In this document: piece by piece, positions 1 to 6,730 of the stretch
Position numbering within the stretch: position 1 is the stretch's first letter
Layout: each line of letters opens with the position of its first letter
Assembly: GCA_052034295.1 (NCBI GenBank)
Contig: JBPOIS010000200.1
Location: forward strand, 1 to 8,747
Length of the DNA: 8,747 nt
Reading direction: 5' to 3'
Source: JBPOIS01 sp052034295
GTDB lineage: Bacteria > Pseudomonadota > Gammaproteobacteria > Pseudomonadales > Moraxellaceae
Program-made: the position numbers and the translations under genes
Notes under the pieces: model-generated
What the model saw: the letters and a program-made list of their open reading frames with translations, nothing else
What the model was told of the DNA's origin: nothing
Databases searched by the model: none

Positions 1-916
1 CGTGCCGCTGGGCGTGGTGGGGATGATTTATGAATCCCGTCCGAACGTCACCCTGGAAGCGGCTGCGCTGGCACTGAAATCCGGCAACGCCATCATCCTG
101 CGCGGCGGCTCAGAGGCGCGCCACTCCAATCAGGCCATCGCCCGGGCCATTGCGGCGGGCCTGGCCACCACAGGGCTGCCCGCCACGGCCGTACAGGTGA
201 TCGAAACCACCGACCGGGCCGCGGTCGGCGAGCTGATCACCCTGACCGAGTTTGTCGATGTGATCGTGCCACGCGGCGGCAAGGGCCTGATCGAGCGCAT
301 CAGCCGCGAGGCGCGAGTGCCGGTGATCAAGCACCTGGATGGCAACTGCCACACCTTCGTGGACCGCGATGCCGACCTGAATCAGGCCTACACGGTGTGC
401 CTGAATGCCAAGACCCACCGCTACGGCACCTGCAACACCATGGAAACCCTGCTGGTGGATGCGCCGGTGGCGGCGGCTTTTCTCCCGCACATGGCCACGC
501 TGCTGCAGGAAAAAGGCGTCGAGCTGCGCGGCTGCCCGCAGACCTGTGCCCTGCTGCCTGCGGCGATCCCCGCCACGGAGCAGGACTGGTACGAGGAGTA
601 TCTGGCACCCGTGCTGGCGGTCCGCATCGTGGACGGGCTGGAGGCAGCGATTGAGCACATCAACCAGTATGGCTCCCACCACACCGACGCCATCCTGACC
701 GAAAACTACAGCAAGGCCCGGCGTTTTCTGCGCGAGGTGGACTCCAGCAGCGTGATGGTGAATGCTTCGACCCGCTTTGCCGATGGCTTCGAGTATGGGC
801 TGGGCGCCGAAATCGGCATCAGCACCGACAAGATCCATGCCCGTGGTCCGGTCGGACTGGAGGGGCTGACCTCACAAAAATGGGTGGTGCTCGGCGCGGG
901 CCAGATCCGCCAGTAA
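1..916 (+). CDS. proA: Gamma-glutamyl phosphate reductase, C-terminal part (5' end outside window)
   Basis: This is the second enzyme of proline biosynthesis. It reduces gamma-glutamyl phosphate to glutamate-5-semialdehyde with NADPH in the cytosol. The reading frame is open from the first bases (codons start at base 2), and 304 residues are visible; against the usual length of about 417, roughly the first 115 are missing. The fragment opens with PLGVVGMIYESRPNVT, the conserved aldehyde-dehydrogenase-fold segment of ProA. It continues with the nucleotide-binding-side stretch LRGGSEA, then VPRGGKGL. The catalytic cysteine lies in GTCNTMETLL (Cys144 of the fragment, codon 431-433). The end, VNASTRFADG through LGAEIGIST and HARGPVGLEGLTS, is also family-typical. 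The GTG at base 2 is internal, not a start. An intrinsic terminator follows 10 nt after the stop, so the gene does not appear to be co-transcribed with ackA. Identification is by family knowledge and is firm. Confidence 0.97.
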   Translation, partial: VPLGVVGMIYESRPNVTLEAAALALKSGNAIILRGGSEARHSNQAIARAIAAGLATTGLPATAVQVIETTDRAAVGELITLTEFVDVIVPRGGKGLIERISREARVPVIKHLDGNCHTFVDRDADLNQAYTVCLNAKTHRYGTCNTMETLLVDAPVAAAFLPHMATLLQEKGVELRGCPQTCALLPAAIPATEQDWYEEYLAPVLAVRIVDGLEAAIEHINQYGSHHTDAILTENYSKARRFLREVDSSSVMVNASTRFADGFEYGLGAEIGISTDKIHARGPVGLEGLTSQKWVVLGAGQIRQ

Positions 917-926
917 GTCCCCCACG

Positions 927-964
927 GGGCCTGTGTCGGGGGATGCAGGCACGGCCCTTTTTTT
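927..964 (+). terminator. Intrinsic terminator of proA
   Basis: The arms GGGCC-T-GTG (927-935) and CACGGCCC (950-957) pair as an 8-bp GC-rich stem with one bulged T. Seven T residues follow directly (958-964). The structure begins 10 nt after the proA stop codon. It separates proA from the ackA-pta unit. Confidence 0.85.
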
Positions 965-1050
965 GGCCAGAATTCTCCTGGCACAGATACACAAACTGCT
1001 CAGAATCAGGGCCTGAACCGGTGTTTTTTTATTTACACTCGCGGGGCGGC

Positions 1051-1067
1051 CGCGTTTTGGCAACGCG
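1051..1067 (+). other. Perfect hairpin in the ackA upstream region
   Basis: CGCGTT (1051-1056) and AACGCG (1062-1067) form a perfect 6-bp inverted repeat around the 5-nt loop TTGGC. CTG and a T-rich stretch (1071-1085) follow. It lies 48 bases upstream of the chosen ackA start. If transcribed it would be a leader hairpin, possibly a weak terminator; as DNA it could be an operator. No convincing -35/-10 pair was found in 965-1115, so the promoter position relative to this element is unknown. Confidence 0.4.
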
Positions 1068-1105
1068 CTGTTTTGATTATTTTTTATGCAGATTTTTTCA
1101 GAAGC

Positions 1106-1109
1106 AGGA
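1106..1109 (+). promoter_or_regulatory. Ribosome binding site deciding the ackA start
   Basis: AGGA sits 6 nt before the ATG at 1116. The in-frame upstream ATG at 1086 is preceded only by a T/A-rich run without a Shine-Dalgarno match. The 1116 start also places the VNCGSSS motif near residue 10, as is usual in acetate kinases. Confidence 0.7.
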
Positions 1110-1115
1110 TCAGGT

Positions 1116-2312
1116 ATGCAGCCAACGCCCGGTGTGCTGGTGGTCAATTGTGGCTCCTCGTCGATCAAATATGCGCTGATTCCGCGTGGCACCCAGCCAC
1201 GGGCCCAGCGTCTGGAAGGTCTGGCCGAACAACTGGGCACCCCGTTTGCACGGGTGCGGGGCCGCGATGCGCAGGGGCAGGATTTTGAGGTGCGCTGTGC
1301 CGGGGCCGACCACACCGCTGCCCTGCAGGTGATTCTGGAAAAACTCGCTGGCCTGCCGCTGGAGGCCATCGGCCACCGGGTGGTGCATGGCGGGGTGCAT
1401 TTCACCCAGGCCAGCCGCATTAACGCCGAGGTACTGGCCAACATTGACCGGGTGTCGCCGCTGGCGCCACTGCACAACCCCGCCAATGCCAAGGGCATCC
1501 GCGCCACGCTGGCGCTGTTTGCCGACCTGCCGCAGGTGGCGGTGTTTGACACCGCGTTTCACCAGACGCTGCCCGAAGTGGCCTACCGCTATGCCATCCC
1601 CGAGGCGCTGTACCGTGAGCAGGCGATCCGCCGCTATGGCTTTCATGGCACCAGCCACGCCTACGTCAGTGACCGTGCCCGGCAACTGACCCCCGGTGCA
1701 GGTCCACAGGGCTGGCTGTCGGCCCACCTCGGCAATGGCTGCTCGGCCTGTGCGATCTGGGACGGACGCAGCGTGGACACCAGCATGGGCCTGACCCCGC
1801 TGGAGGGTCTGGTGATGGGCACGCGCAGCGGCGATGTCGATCCGGGCCTGCATGCGCACCTGCAGCGGGTGCTGGGCTGGTCGCTGGATGAGATTGACCG
1901 CATGCTCAACCGCGACAGTGGCCTGCTCGGCCTGTCCGCAGGGCTGTCCAATGACATGCGCAGCCTGACCGAAGCCGCTGCACAGGGCCATGCCGGGGCG
2001 GTGCTGGCGATTGAGGTGTTTTGCTACCGTCTGGCCAAGACCCTGTCGGCGCTGTCCGTGGCCCTGCCGGAGCTGACCGGGCTGATCTTCACCGGCGGCA
2101 TCGGCGAAAACGCCGCCCTGATCCGTGAAAAAACCGTGGCCCGGCTGCACCATCTTGGCCTGCATCTGGACCCACAGCGCAACCAGCACGCCGCGCGCGG
2201 TCAGGAGGCCTGTCTGGAGCGGGCCGACAGCCGCACCATCTGGGTGATCCCCACCGACGAAGAAAGCCGCATCGCCCAGGAAACCCGGCAGGTGCTGGGT
2301 CTGGATGACTGA
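1116..2312 (+). CDS. ackA: Acetate kinase
   Basis: It catalyses acetyl phosphate + ADP <-> acetate + ATP in the cytosol and with Pta forms the reversible acetate node. The product is 398 residues, matching the family length of about 400. Acetate/propionate kinase motifs occur in order. LVVNCGSSSIK (Asn11) is the N-terminal phosphate-binding signature, and GHRVVHGG is the substrate-pocket segment. VFDTAFHQ carries the conserved Asp145. RRYGFHGTSH is the second family signature, with His177 and His181. GTRSGDVDPG holds the catalytic Arg237, FTGGIGEN is the adenosine-binding loop, and a TDEE motif near residues 380-383 holds the conserved C-terminal glutamate. The start at 1116 is preferred over the in-frame ATG at 1086, which would add ten residues without family counterpart. 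pta follows after 18 nt on the same strand, so the two are very likely one operon. No frameshift or missing key residue was seen. Confidence 0.97.
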   Translation: MQPTPGVLVVNCGSSSIKYALIPRGTQPRAQRLEGLAEQLGTPFARVRGRDAQGQDFEVRCAGADHTAALQVILEKLAGLPLEAIGHRVVHGGVHFTQASRINAEVLANIDRVSPLAPLHNPANAKGIRATLALFADLPQVAVFDTAFHQTLPEVAYRYAIPEALYREQAIRRYGFHGTSHAYVSDRARQLTPGAGPQGWLSAHLGNGCSACAIWDGRSVDTSMGLTPLEGLVMGTRSGDVDPGLHAHLQRVLGWSLDEIDRMLNRDSGLLGLSAGLSNDMRSLTEAAAQGHAGAVLAIEVFCYRLAKTLSALSVALPELTGLIFTGGIGENAALIREKTVARLHHLGLHLDPQRNQHAARGQEACLERADSRTIWVIPTDEESRIAQETRQVLGLDD

Positions 2313-2330
2313 ACCACAGGAACCACGCAC

Positions 2331-4475
2331 ATGAAAACCTTTTTGATGGTGGCCACCGGCAGCAGCATCGGCCTGACCTCGGCTTGTCTGGGCATGATCC
2401 GGGCGCTCGACTGTGTGGGGGTCCGCGCCAGCTTCATGAAGCCCTTCAACCAGATGGACCGCGCCGGGCACAGTCTGGACCAGTCCAGCCCGCTGGTGGC
2501 CAGCACGTTTGACCTGAAGCCGCCTGCGGCGCTCGACGTGCACCAGCTGGAACGCCTGATTGGCAACGGCCAGGAGGATGAGCTGCTGGAGCAGGTGGTG
2601 GCGCAGTACCATCAGGTCCTGCAGGGCCATGATGCCGTGGTGGTGGAAGGACTGGTGCCCAGTGCCGAGGCCAGCTACGCCAGTCGGCTGAATGTGGCGC
2701 TGGCCCAGGCGCTGGATGCCACGGTGATTCTGGTCAGTCCCGCCAGCCTGTCCGAACCAGAGGCGCTGGCCGACCGGCTGGAGGTACACGCGCAGCCCTT
2801 CGGCGGGCTGCTGCACCCCAGGGTGGCCGGGGCGATCCTGATGCGGGTCAAGGGCCTGCCGGCCAGTCCGCCGCAGGCCGGCACCCTGCCCTATGCACAG
2901 CAGCTGGCGCAATTGTTTGAACAGATGCAGCCCTACCTGCCCCAGCTGGACACGGCGCATTTCCGCCTGCTCGGGCTGGTGCCGTTCAGCAACGAGCTGA
3001 GCGTGCCGCGCATCAAGGACGTTGCAGCGGCGATCGGGGCGCAGTTCCTCAGCGAAGGCGACAGCAACCGCCGGGTGGTGCGCACCACCCTGTGCGCCCG
3101 CACCGTGGCCAATGTGCTGGATTCCTTTCGCCCCGGCAACCTGATCGTTACCCCTGGCGACCGTGATGACATTCTGGTGGCGATTGCGCTGGCGTGCATG
3201 AATGGGGTACCGATGTCCGGCCTGCTGCTGACGGGCGGTTTTTTGCCAGAGGAACGGCTGATCGAGCTGTGCCGCCCGGCCCTGCGCACCGGCTTGCCGG
3301 TGATGTCGGTGGACACCGATTCGTTTGATGCAGTGAACCGCTTGCTGCACATGAGCGGGGAAATTCCCGCCGACGACACCGAACGCGCCGAACAGGTCAC
3401 CCGCTATGTGTCCAGCCACATTGATCTGGACTGGCTGCGCCAGCAGGTCAGCCAGCCGCAGCGCCACCGCCTGTCTCCGGCGGCATTTCGCCACAGTCTG
3501 GTGCAAAAGGCCCAGCAGGTGCGCTGCCGGATCGTGCTGCCCGAGGGCAGTGAGCCACGCACGGTGGAAGCAGCGATTGCCTGCCAGAACCGCGGCATTG
3601 CCGACTGTATTTTGCTGGCGCGCCGTGAGGACGTGCAGCAGGTGGCCGATTCCCGCCACCTGACCCTGCCCGAGGGCCTGCAGATCGTTGACCCGGACAG
3701 CATCCGCCACCGCTATGTGGATGCCATGGTGATCCGGCGCAAGGGCAAACTCACTGCCCCACAGGCTGAAGAGCAGCTCACCGACACGGTGGTGCTGGGC
3801 ACCATGATGCTCTATCTGGGCGAAGTGGACGGGCTGGTGTCCGGGGCGGTCCACACCACCGCCAACACCGTGCGCCCGGCCTTCCAGCTGATCAAGACCG
3901 CACCGGGCTTTTCGCTGGTGTCCTCGGTGTTTTTCATGCTGTTGCCGGAGCAGGTGGTGGTGTATGGCGACTGTGCCATCAACCCCGACCCCAACGCCGT
4001 GGAACTGGCCGAAATCGCCATCCAGAGCGCCGATTCGGCCGCAGCGTTTGGCATCGAGCCCCGGGTGGCGATGATCAGCTATTCCACTGGGGAATCCGGC
4101 ACGGGTTCAGATGTGGACAAGGTGCGCGAGGCCACACGGATCGCCCGTGAACGCCGCCCCGACCTGCTGATCGATGGTCCGCTCCAGTATGACGCGGCGG
4201 CCATTCCCAGCGTGGGCCGGCAAAAAGCCCCGGATTCGCCCGTGGCTGGACAGGCCACGGTGTATGTGTTTCCGGACCTGAACACCGGCAACACCACCTA
4301 CAAGGCGGTGCAGCGCAGTGCTGGCGTGGTGTCGGTCGGGCCGATGCTGCAGGGCCTGAACAAGCCTGTGAACGACCTGTCCCGTGGCGCACTGGTGGAT
4401 GACATCATTTACACCATCGCCCTGACGGCCATTCAGGCCGCCAACCGGCCGATCAGCGCCACGCCGACGGACTGA
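2331..4475 (+). CDS. pta: Phosphate acetyltransferase, full-length three-domain form
   Basis: It converts acetyl-CoA + phosphate to acetyl phosphate + CoA (reversible), feeding AckA; acetyl phosphate is also a phosphoryl and acetyl donor in signalling. The 714 residues equal the length of the E. coli enzyme. Residues about 1-210 are the P-loop-like dethiobiotin-synthetase-type domain (VATGSSIGLTSACLG at 7-21). Residues about 225-340 are the DRTGG domain, with TPGDRDD at 274-280 and LLLTGGF. The C-terminal catalytic domain, about 395-712, contains IVLPEGSEPR (401-410), DGLVSGAVHTTANT, YGDCAINPDPNA, the STGESGTGSDVDK loop after Tyr584, DLNTGNTTYKAVQR and KPVNDLSRGA. An AGGA Shine-Dalgarno (2318-2321) stands 9 nt before the ATG. 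The N-terminal regulatory domains place it with enteric/pseudomonad-type Pta rather than the short Gram-positive form, so allosteric control by metabolites as in E. coli is plausible but not shown. A GC-rich hairpin follows 7 nt after the stop. Confidence 0.98.
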   Translation: MKTFLMVATGSSIGLTSACLGMIRALDCVGVRASFMKPFNQMDRAGHSLDQSSPLVASTFDLKPPAALDVHQLERLIGNGQEDELLEQVVAQYHQVLQGHDAVVVEGLVPSAEASYASRLNVALAQALDATVILVSPASLSEPEALADRLEVHAQPFGGLLHPRVAGAILMRVKGLPASPPQAGTLPYAQQLAQLFEQMQPYLPQLDTAHFRLLGLVPFSNELSVPRIKDVAAAIGAQFLSEGDSNRRVVRTTLCARTVANVLDSFRPGNLIVTPGDRDDILVAIALACMNGVPMSGLLLTGGFLPEERLIELCRPALRTGLPVMSVDTDSFDAVNRLLHMSGEIPADDTERAEQVTRYVSSHIDLDWLRQQVSQPQRHRLSPAAFRHSLVQKAQQVRCRIVLPEGSEPRTVEAAIACQNRGIADCILLARREDVQQVADSRHLTLPEGLQIVDPDSIRHRYVDAMVIRRKGKLTAPQAEEQLTDTVVLGTMMLYLGEVDGLVSGAVHTTANTVRPAFQLIKTAPGFSLVSSVFFMLLPEQVVVYGDCAINPDPNAVELAEIAIQSADSAAAFGIEPRVAMISYSTGESGTGSDVDKVREATRIARERRPDLLIDGPLQYDAAAIPSVGRQKAPDSPVAGQATVYVFPDLNTGNTTYKAVQRSAGVVSVGPMLQGLNKPVNDLSRGALVDDIIYTIALTAIQAANRPISATPTD

Positions 4476-4482
4476 ACTGGCC

Positions 4483-4513
4483 CCGGCTGTGCCTGCACGG
4501 GCAGGGCAGCCGG
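4483..4513 (+). other. GC-rich hairpin just after pta
   Basis: CCGGCTG (4483-4489) and CAGCCGG (4507-4513) are a perfect 7-bp inverted repeat. An inner CCTG/CAGG stem extends it across a small internal loop. It starts 7 nt after the pta stop. No T-run follows (GATCAAACCC), so it is not a canonical intrinsic terminator. It could stabilise the 3' end of the ackA-pta message or act as a weak terminator. Confidence 0.5.
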
Positions 4514-4544
4514 ATCAAACCCGCCCAACCGGCCAAAACTCGGC

Positions 4545-4550
4545 TAAACT
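4545..4550 (+). promoter_or_regulatory. Possible -10 element for the YcxB-like gene
   Basis: TAAACT matches four of six positions of the sigma-70 -10 consensus and is the only AT-rich hexamer with a suitable position before the ATG at 4580. No good -35 is visible 16-18 nt upstream. If real, transcription would start near 4557, giving a leader of about 23 nt. Confidence 0.25.
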
Positions 4551-4579
4551 AGCGCCATGCCGTTTTTTTCTGACTGACC

Positions 4580-5224
4580 ATGTCCAAGCCCGCTGCCTCC
4601 GCCTATCCCTACACCCTGCAACCGATTCCCTTTGAACTGAGTGTCGAAGACCAGCGCACCGCCCAGCTGAGCCTGATGCAGGCCCAGGCAGACCTGCAGA
4701 TCAATGCGGTCCAGCAACAAAAAGCCAGCCTGAAAAGCTGGCTGATCGTCGCCGCCGTGCTGGCTGCCGCCATCGCGGGTCTGGCGCTGGTGCGGGGCGG
4801 CTCGACCGTGCTGTTCTGGTTCATGATTGGCGGTGTGGTGCTGTACCTGCTGGGCCGGTTTGTGCTGTTTCCCAAAGCCCAGCGCTACATGATGCACAAG
4901 CAGCTCAATGAAGCGCGGGAAAAAATCCTCCAGCAGCCATTGCAGCCGGTGACTGGCCTGCGCCTCGGTGTGCAGCCCAGCGGGCTGGTGATGATGCAGG
5001 GCATGGGCCGCGGTGAGATCCGCTGGCGCGACATCCGCGAATGGCGTGAAACCGATCAATACCTGTTTTTGGTGGCCACCACCCAGGGCCAGACCAGCAG
5101 CCTGATCATCCCCAAACGGCTGGCGGCCCAGAAGCTGCCGATTGACACCATCAAAAAGCACCTGACCGAAACGGTGGGCCCGGCCGCCGACCTGCTGGCC
5201 CCGCCCCCGGAAGGTCTGAACTGA
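4580..5224 (+). CDS. YcxB-like two-helix membrane protein
   Basis: Function unknown. The 214-residue product has a soluble N-terminus of about 52 residues with a Gln/Ala-rich, probably helical stretch (28-52). Two adjacent membrane segments follow, at about 53-71 and 76-98, separated by the short turn VRGGS. The C-terminal domain (about 125-205) carries the pattern I-x-W-x-D-I ... YLFL ... LIIPKRL, typical of the YcxB-like domain family (PF14317 type). Such proteins are small inner-membrane proteins with the C-terminal domain probably cytosolic; their role is not established. No Shine-Dalgarno sequence is visible before the ATG at 4580. A six-codon ORF ends 2 nt upstream of it. The stop lies 5 nt from the stop of the convergent hydrolase gene. 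The protein family assignment is moderate; that it is a real gene is likely from the start position, amphipathic/TM organisation and matching codon use. Confidence 0.8.
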   Translation: MSKPAASAYPYTLQPIPFELSVEDQRTAQLSLMQAQADLQINAVQQQKASLKSWLIVAAVLAAAIAGLALVRGGSTVLFWFMIGGVVLYLLGRFVLFPKAQRYMMHKQLNEAREKILQQPLQPVTGLRLGVQPSGLVMMQGMGRGEIRWRDIREWRETDQYLFLVATTQGQTSSLIIPKRLAAQKLPIDTIKKHLTETVGPAADLLAPPPEGLN

Positions 5225-5229
5225 GTCTG

Positions 5230-6069
5230 TCAAAAGCCGTAGCGCAAAAACTGCAGCAGGTCCGCCACCACCCGGTTGCGGTGCGACACCAGCAGCCCAT
5301 GGGCTGCGCCTTCATAGCGGCGCAGCCGCGCCTGCGGCAACTGGGCCAGCACGGCTCCGGCAGTCCACGCCAGCGGCACGGTCCGGTCGGCGCTGCCATG
5401 GATCAGCAACACCGGCTGCTGTAGACGCAACAGGTCAGCCCGCAGGTCTGTGGCCACCCAGGTGTCCAGGGTCTCCAGGGCAGCACGCGGACTGGCCTGC
5501 AGGGCCTGCAGCAGGCTCCAGTGCAACAGGCTCTCCAGCGTCGAGCGCTGTCGCCAGCGGCCAGCATGGACCGTGCGCAAATACTGCTCCACAAAGCCCA
5601 GCCGGTTCAGACGCAACTGATCGCGCATCTGTTCCCACTCGGCCAGCCGGAACCCCCAGGGCTGGCCATCGTCCTGCAGCAGACAGGGCACAGCCCCAGC
5701 CACCAGCACCACCTGCTGCACCCGTGGCACCGCACTCAGGCTGTCGTGGCGGCTCAGGTAACGCAGCACCTCGCCAGCCCCCATGCCCTGCCCCACCAGC
5801 ACGGCCTGCTGCAGGTCCTTCTGGGTCATCAGGGCTGCCAGGTCATCGCTGAGGGTGCTGTAGTCATAGCCGGTCCAGGGCTGCTCAGAGCGGCCATGGC
5901 CTCGACGGTCCACACTCAGGGTACGAAAGCCGTTTTCGGCCAGGGCCATCGCCACTTCATCCCAGCTGTCGGCCGACTGCAGCCAGCCGTGCAACAGCAG
6001 CACCGGCCGCCCCTGCCCCCAGTCCTTGTAGTGCAGCTGTACCCCATCCGGGGTGGTGAAATACGGCAT
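5230..6069 (-). CDS. Alpha/beta-hydrolase, non-heme haloperoxidase/arylesterase type, nucleophile Ser replaced by Gly
   Basis: The 279-residue protein has the alpha/beta-hydrolase fold along its whole length and resembles cofactor-free chloroperoxidase/arylesterases (PF00561). The oxyanion-side motif LLLHGWLQSADSW lies at 24-36, DRRGHGRSEQPW at 54-65, and the nucleophile-elbow region AVLVGQGMGAGEVLRYLSRH at 89-108. VLLIHGSADRTVP (220-232) gives acid Asp228, and GAAHG gives base His257. Relatives read VG-H/F-S-x-G-G-G-E-V at the elbow; here it is VGQGMGAGEV, with Gly95 (codon GGC, bases 5785-5787) where the catalytic Ser should be. No other Ser lies within ten residues. The rest of the fold is intact, with no frameshift or stop. 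There is no signal peptide, so the protein is cytosolic. A GAAGGGA Shine-Dalgarno is about 12 nt before the ATG. The gene lies 91 nt downstream of the small DUF1566 gene on the same strand and may share its transcript. Esterase/peroxidase activity is doubtful because of the missing serine. Confidence 0.9.
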   Translation of the reverse strand: MPYFTTPDGVQLHYKDWGQGRPVLLLHGWLQSADSWDEVAMALAENGFRTLSVDRRGHGRSEQPWTGYDYSTLSDDLAALMTQKDLQQAVLVGQGMGAGEVLRYLSRHDSLSAVPRVQQVVLVAGAVPCLLQDDGQPWGFRLAEWEQMRDQLRLNRLGFVEQYLRTVHAGRWRQRSTLESLLHWSLLQALQASPRAALETLDTWVATDLRADLLRLQQPVLLIHGSADRTVPLAWTAGAVLAQLPQARLRRYEGAAHGLLVSHRNRVVADLLQFLRYGF

Positions 6070-6160
6070 GGCTGTTGTTTCCCTTCACCGCCCCTCAGGG
6101 CACGGACGGTGCATTCAGGTGCCGCATCAGCACGCTGCCCCCGCCCCACACCGCCCCGGA

Positions 6161-6712
6161 TCAATTGCGCGAGCGTACCGCCCAGCCCGCCTGCGTGCTG
6201 CTCATGACCCGCCGCCCAGTGACCCCGGTGGCCGCATCCAGCGTCCAGGCCCCCAGCTCGGTGTTTACCCCATCACTGCTGAAGGCCCCGGCCACCGGCG
6301 TACTGCTCCACAGGGCACCCAGCGTGGCCGGCACCGGAAAAATCCGCTGGTTCAGGGCCAGATCCATGCACTGCTCTTCCACCAGGCTTTGCAATTCCTT
6401 GATGTTGGCCAGACGCCAGCTGATGTTGCTGGTGTAGGCATGGGCCTGCTTCAGGGCTTCCACCCAGGTCATCTGGGTGGGGGTGCCCGTACAGGTGCTG
6501 CCGTTCCAGCTCTGGCCGATCGGACAGCGCTGCCAGACCAGCTGGGTGCGGGTGTCGCGGATTTCGGCCCCGTTGCTGCCCGCCACCACCTCGAACCGGC
6601 TGTCCGGTGCCGTCGGGCTCAGCGCCGGGTTGCAGGTCTGGGCACCGGCCACGGGTCCCAGCAGGCCCAGGCCCAGGCCCAGCACGGTCCGGATCAGGGT
6701 GTATTTGTTCAT
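6161..6712 (-). CDS. Secreted DUF1566 (Lcl C-terminal domain-like) protein
   Basis: The 183-residue product begins with a Sec signal peptide: basic MNKYTLIR, a Leu/Gly hydrophobic core at 9-19, and a likely cleavage after Ala24 (VAGA|QT). There is no lipobox, so the mature protein should be periplasmic or released. The remainder is a compact DUF1566 domain: IRDTRTQLVWQRC (51-63), TWVEALKQA (82-90), WRLANIKELQSLVE (99-112), LWSSTPV (134-140) and GWAVRSRN at the end. These match the family pattern D-x-x-T-x-L-x-W ... W-R-L-P/A-N-x-K-E-L-x-S-L ... W-S-S-T. Four cysteines (27, 63, 74, 115) could form disulfides. The AGGAG ribosome binding site is 6 nt before the ATG, and the gene starts 18 nt after the upstream lipoprotein gene, so the two are almost certainly co-transcribed. 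Function unknown; the domain occurs in surface and adhesin-like proteins. Confidence 0.85.
   Translation of the reverse strand: MNKYTLIRTVLGLGLGLLGPVAGAQTCNPALSPTAPDSRFEVVAGSNGAEIRDTRTQLVWQRCPIGQSWNGSTCTGTPTQMTWVEALKQAHAYTSNISWRLANIKELQSLVEEQCMDLALNQRIFPVPATLGALWSSTPVAGAFSSDGVNTELGAWTLDAATGVTGRRVMSSTQAGWAVRSRN
6662..6682 (-). repeat. Hexanucleotide tandem repeat in the signal-peptide core
   Basis: The plus-strand unit CAGGCC occurs three and a half times in perfect tandem (6662-6682). On the coding strand it gives alternating Leu-Gly codons (residues 11-17) in the hydrophobic core of the small DUF1566 protein. Copy changes would stay in frame. Confidence 0.8.
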
Positions 6713-6718
6713 GCGGCT

Positions 6719-6723
6719 CTCCT
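6719..6723 (-). promoter_or_regulatory. Strong ribosome binding site of the small DUF1566 gene
   Basis: AGGAG on the minus strand, 6 nt upstream of the ATG at 6712, lies entirely within the 18-nt gap after the lipoprotein stop. It fixes the start and supports efficient translation from a shared message. Confidence 0.75.
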
Positions 6724-6730
6724 GCTGGGG

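Noticed and set aside
1086..1115. Upstream in-frame ATG as the ackA start
   Set aside because: No Shine-Dalgarno sequence precedes it, and the ten extra residues have no counterpart in acetate kinases.
1110..3854. Very long open frame (914 codons) on the minus strand opposite ackA and pta
   Set aside because: It mirrors two intact, strongly recognisable genes. Its product is His/Gln/Gly-rich without recognisable domains, and its length follows from G/C-rich third codon positions of the sense genes.
4544..5233. Minus-strand open frame of 229 codons opposite the YcxB-like gene
   Set aside because: His/Gln/Gly-rich without domains. The plus-strand frame has two membrane segments and a YcxB-like C-terminal domain.
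6090..6115. Short inverted repeats (GCCC/GGGC and GCAC/GTGC) between the small DUF1566 gene and the hydrolase gene
   Set aside because: Only 4-bp stems and no T-tract on either strand; expected by chance in GC-rich DNA.
5521..6207. Plus-strand open frame of 228 codons opposite the hydrolase
   Set aside because: Antisense shadow of a well-conserved alpha/beta-hydrolase; product is His/Gln/Pro-rich.
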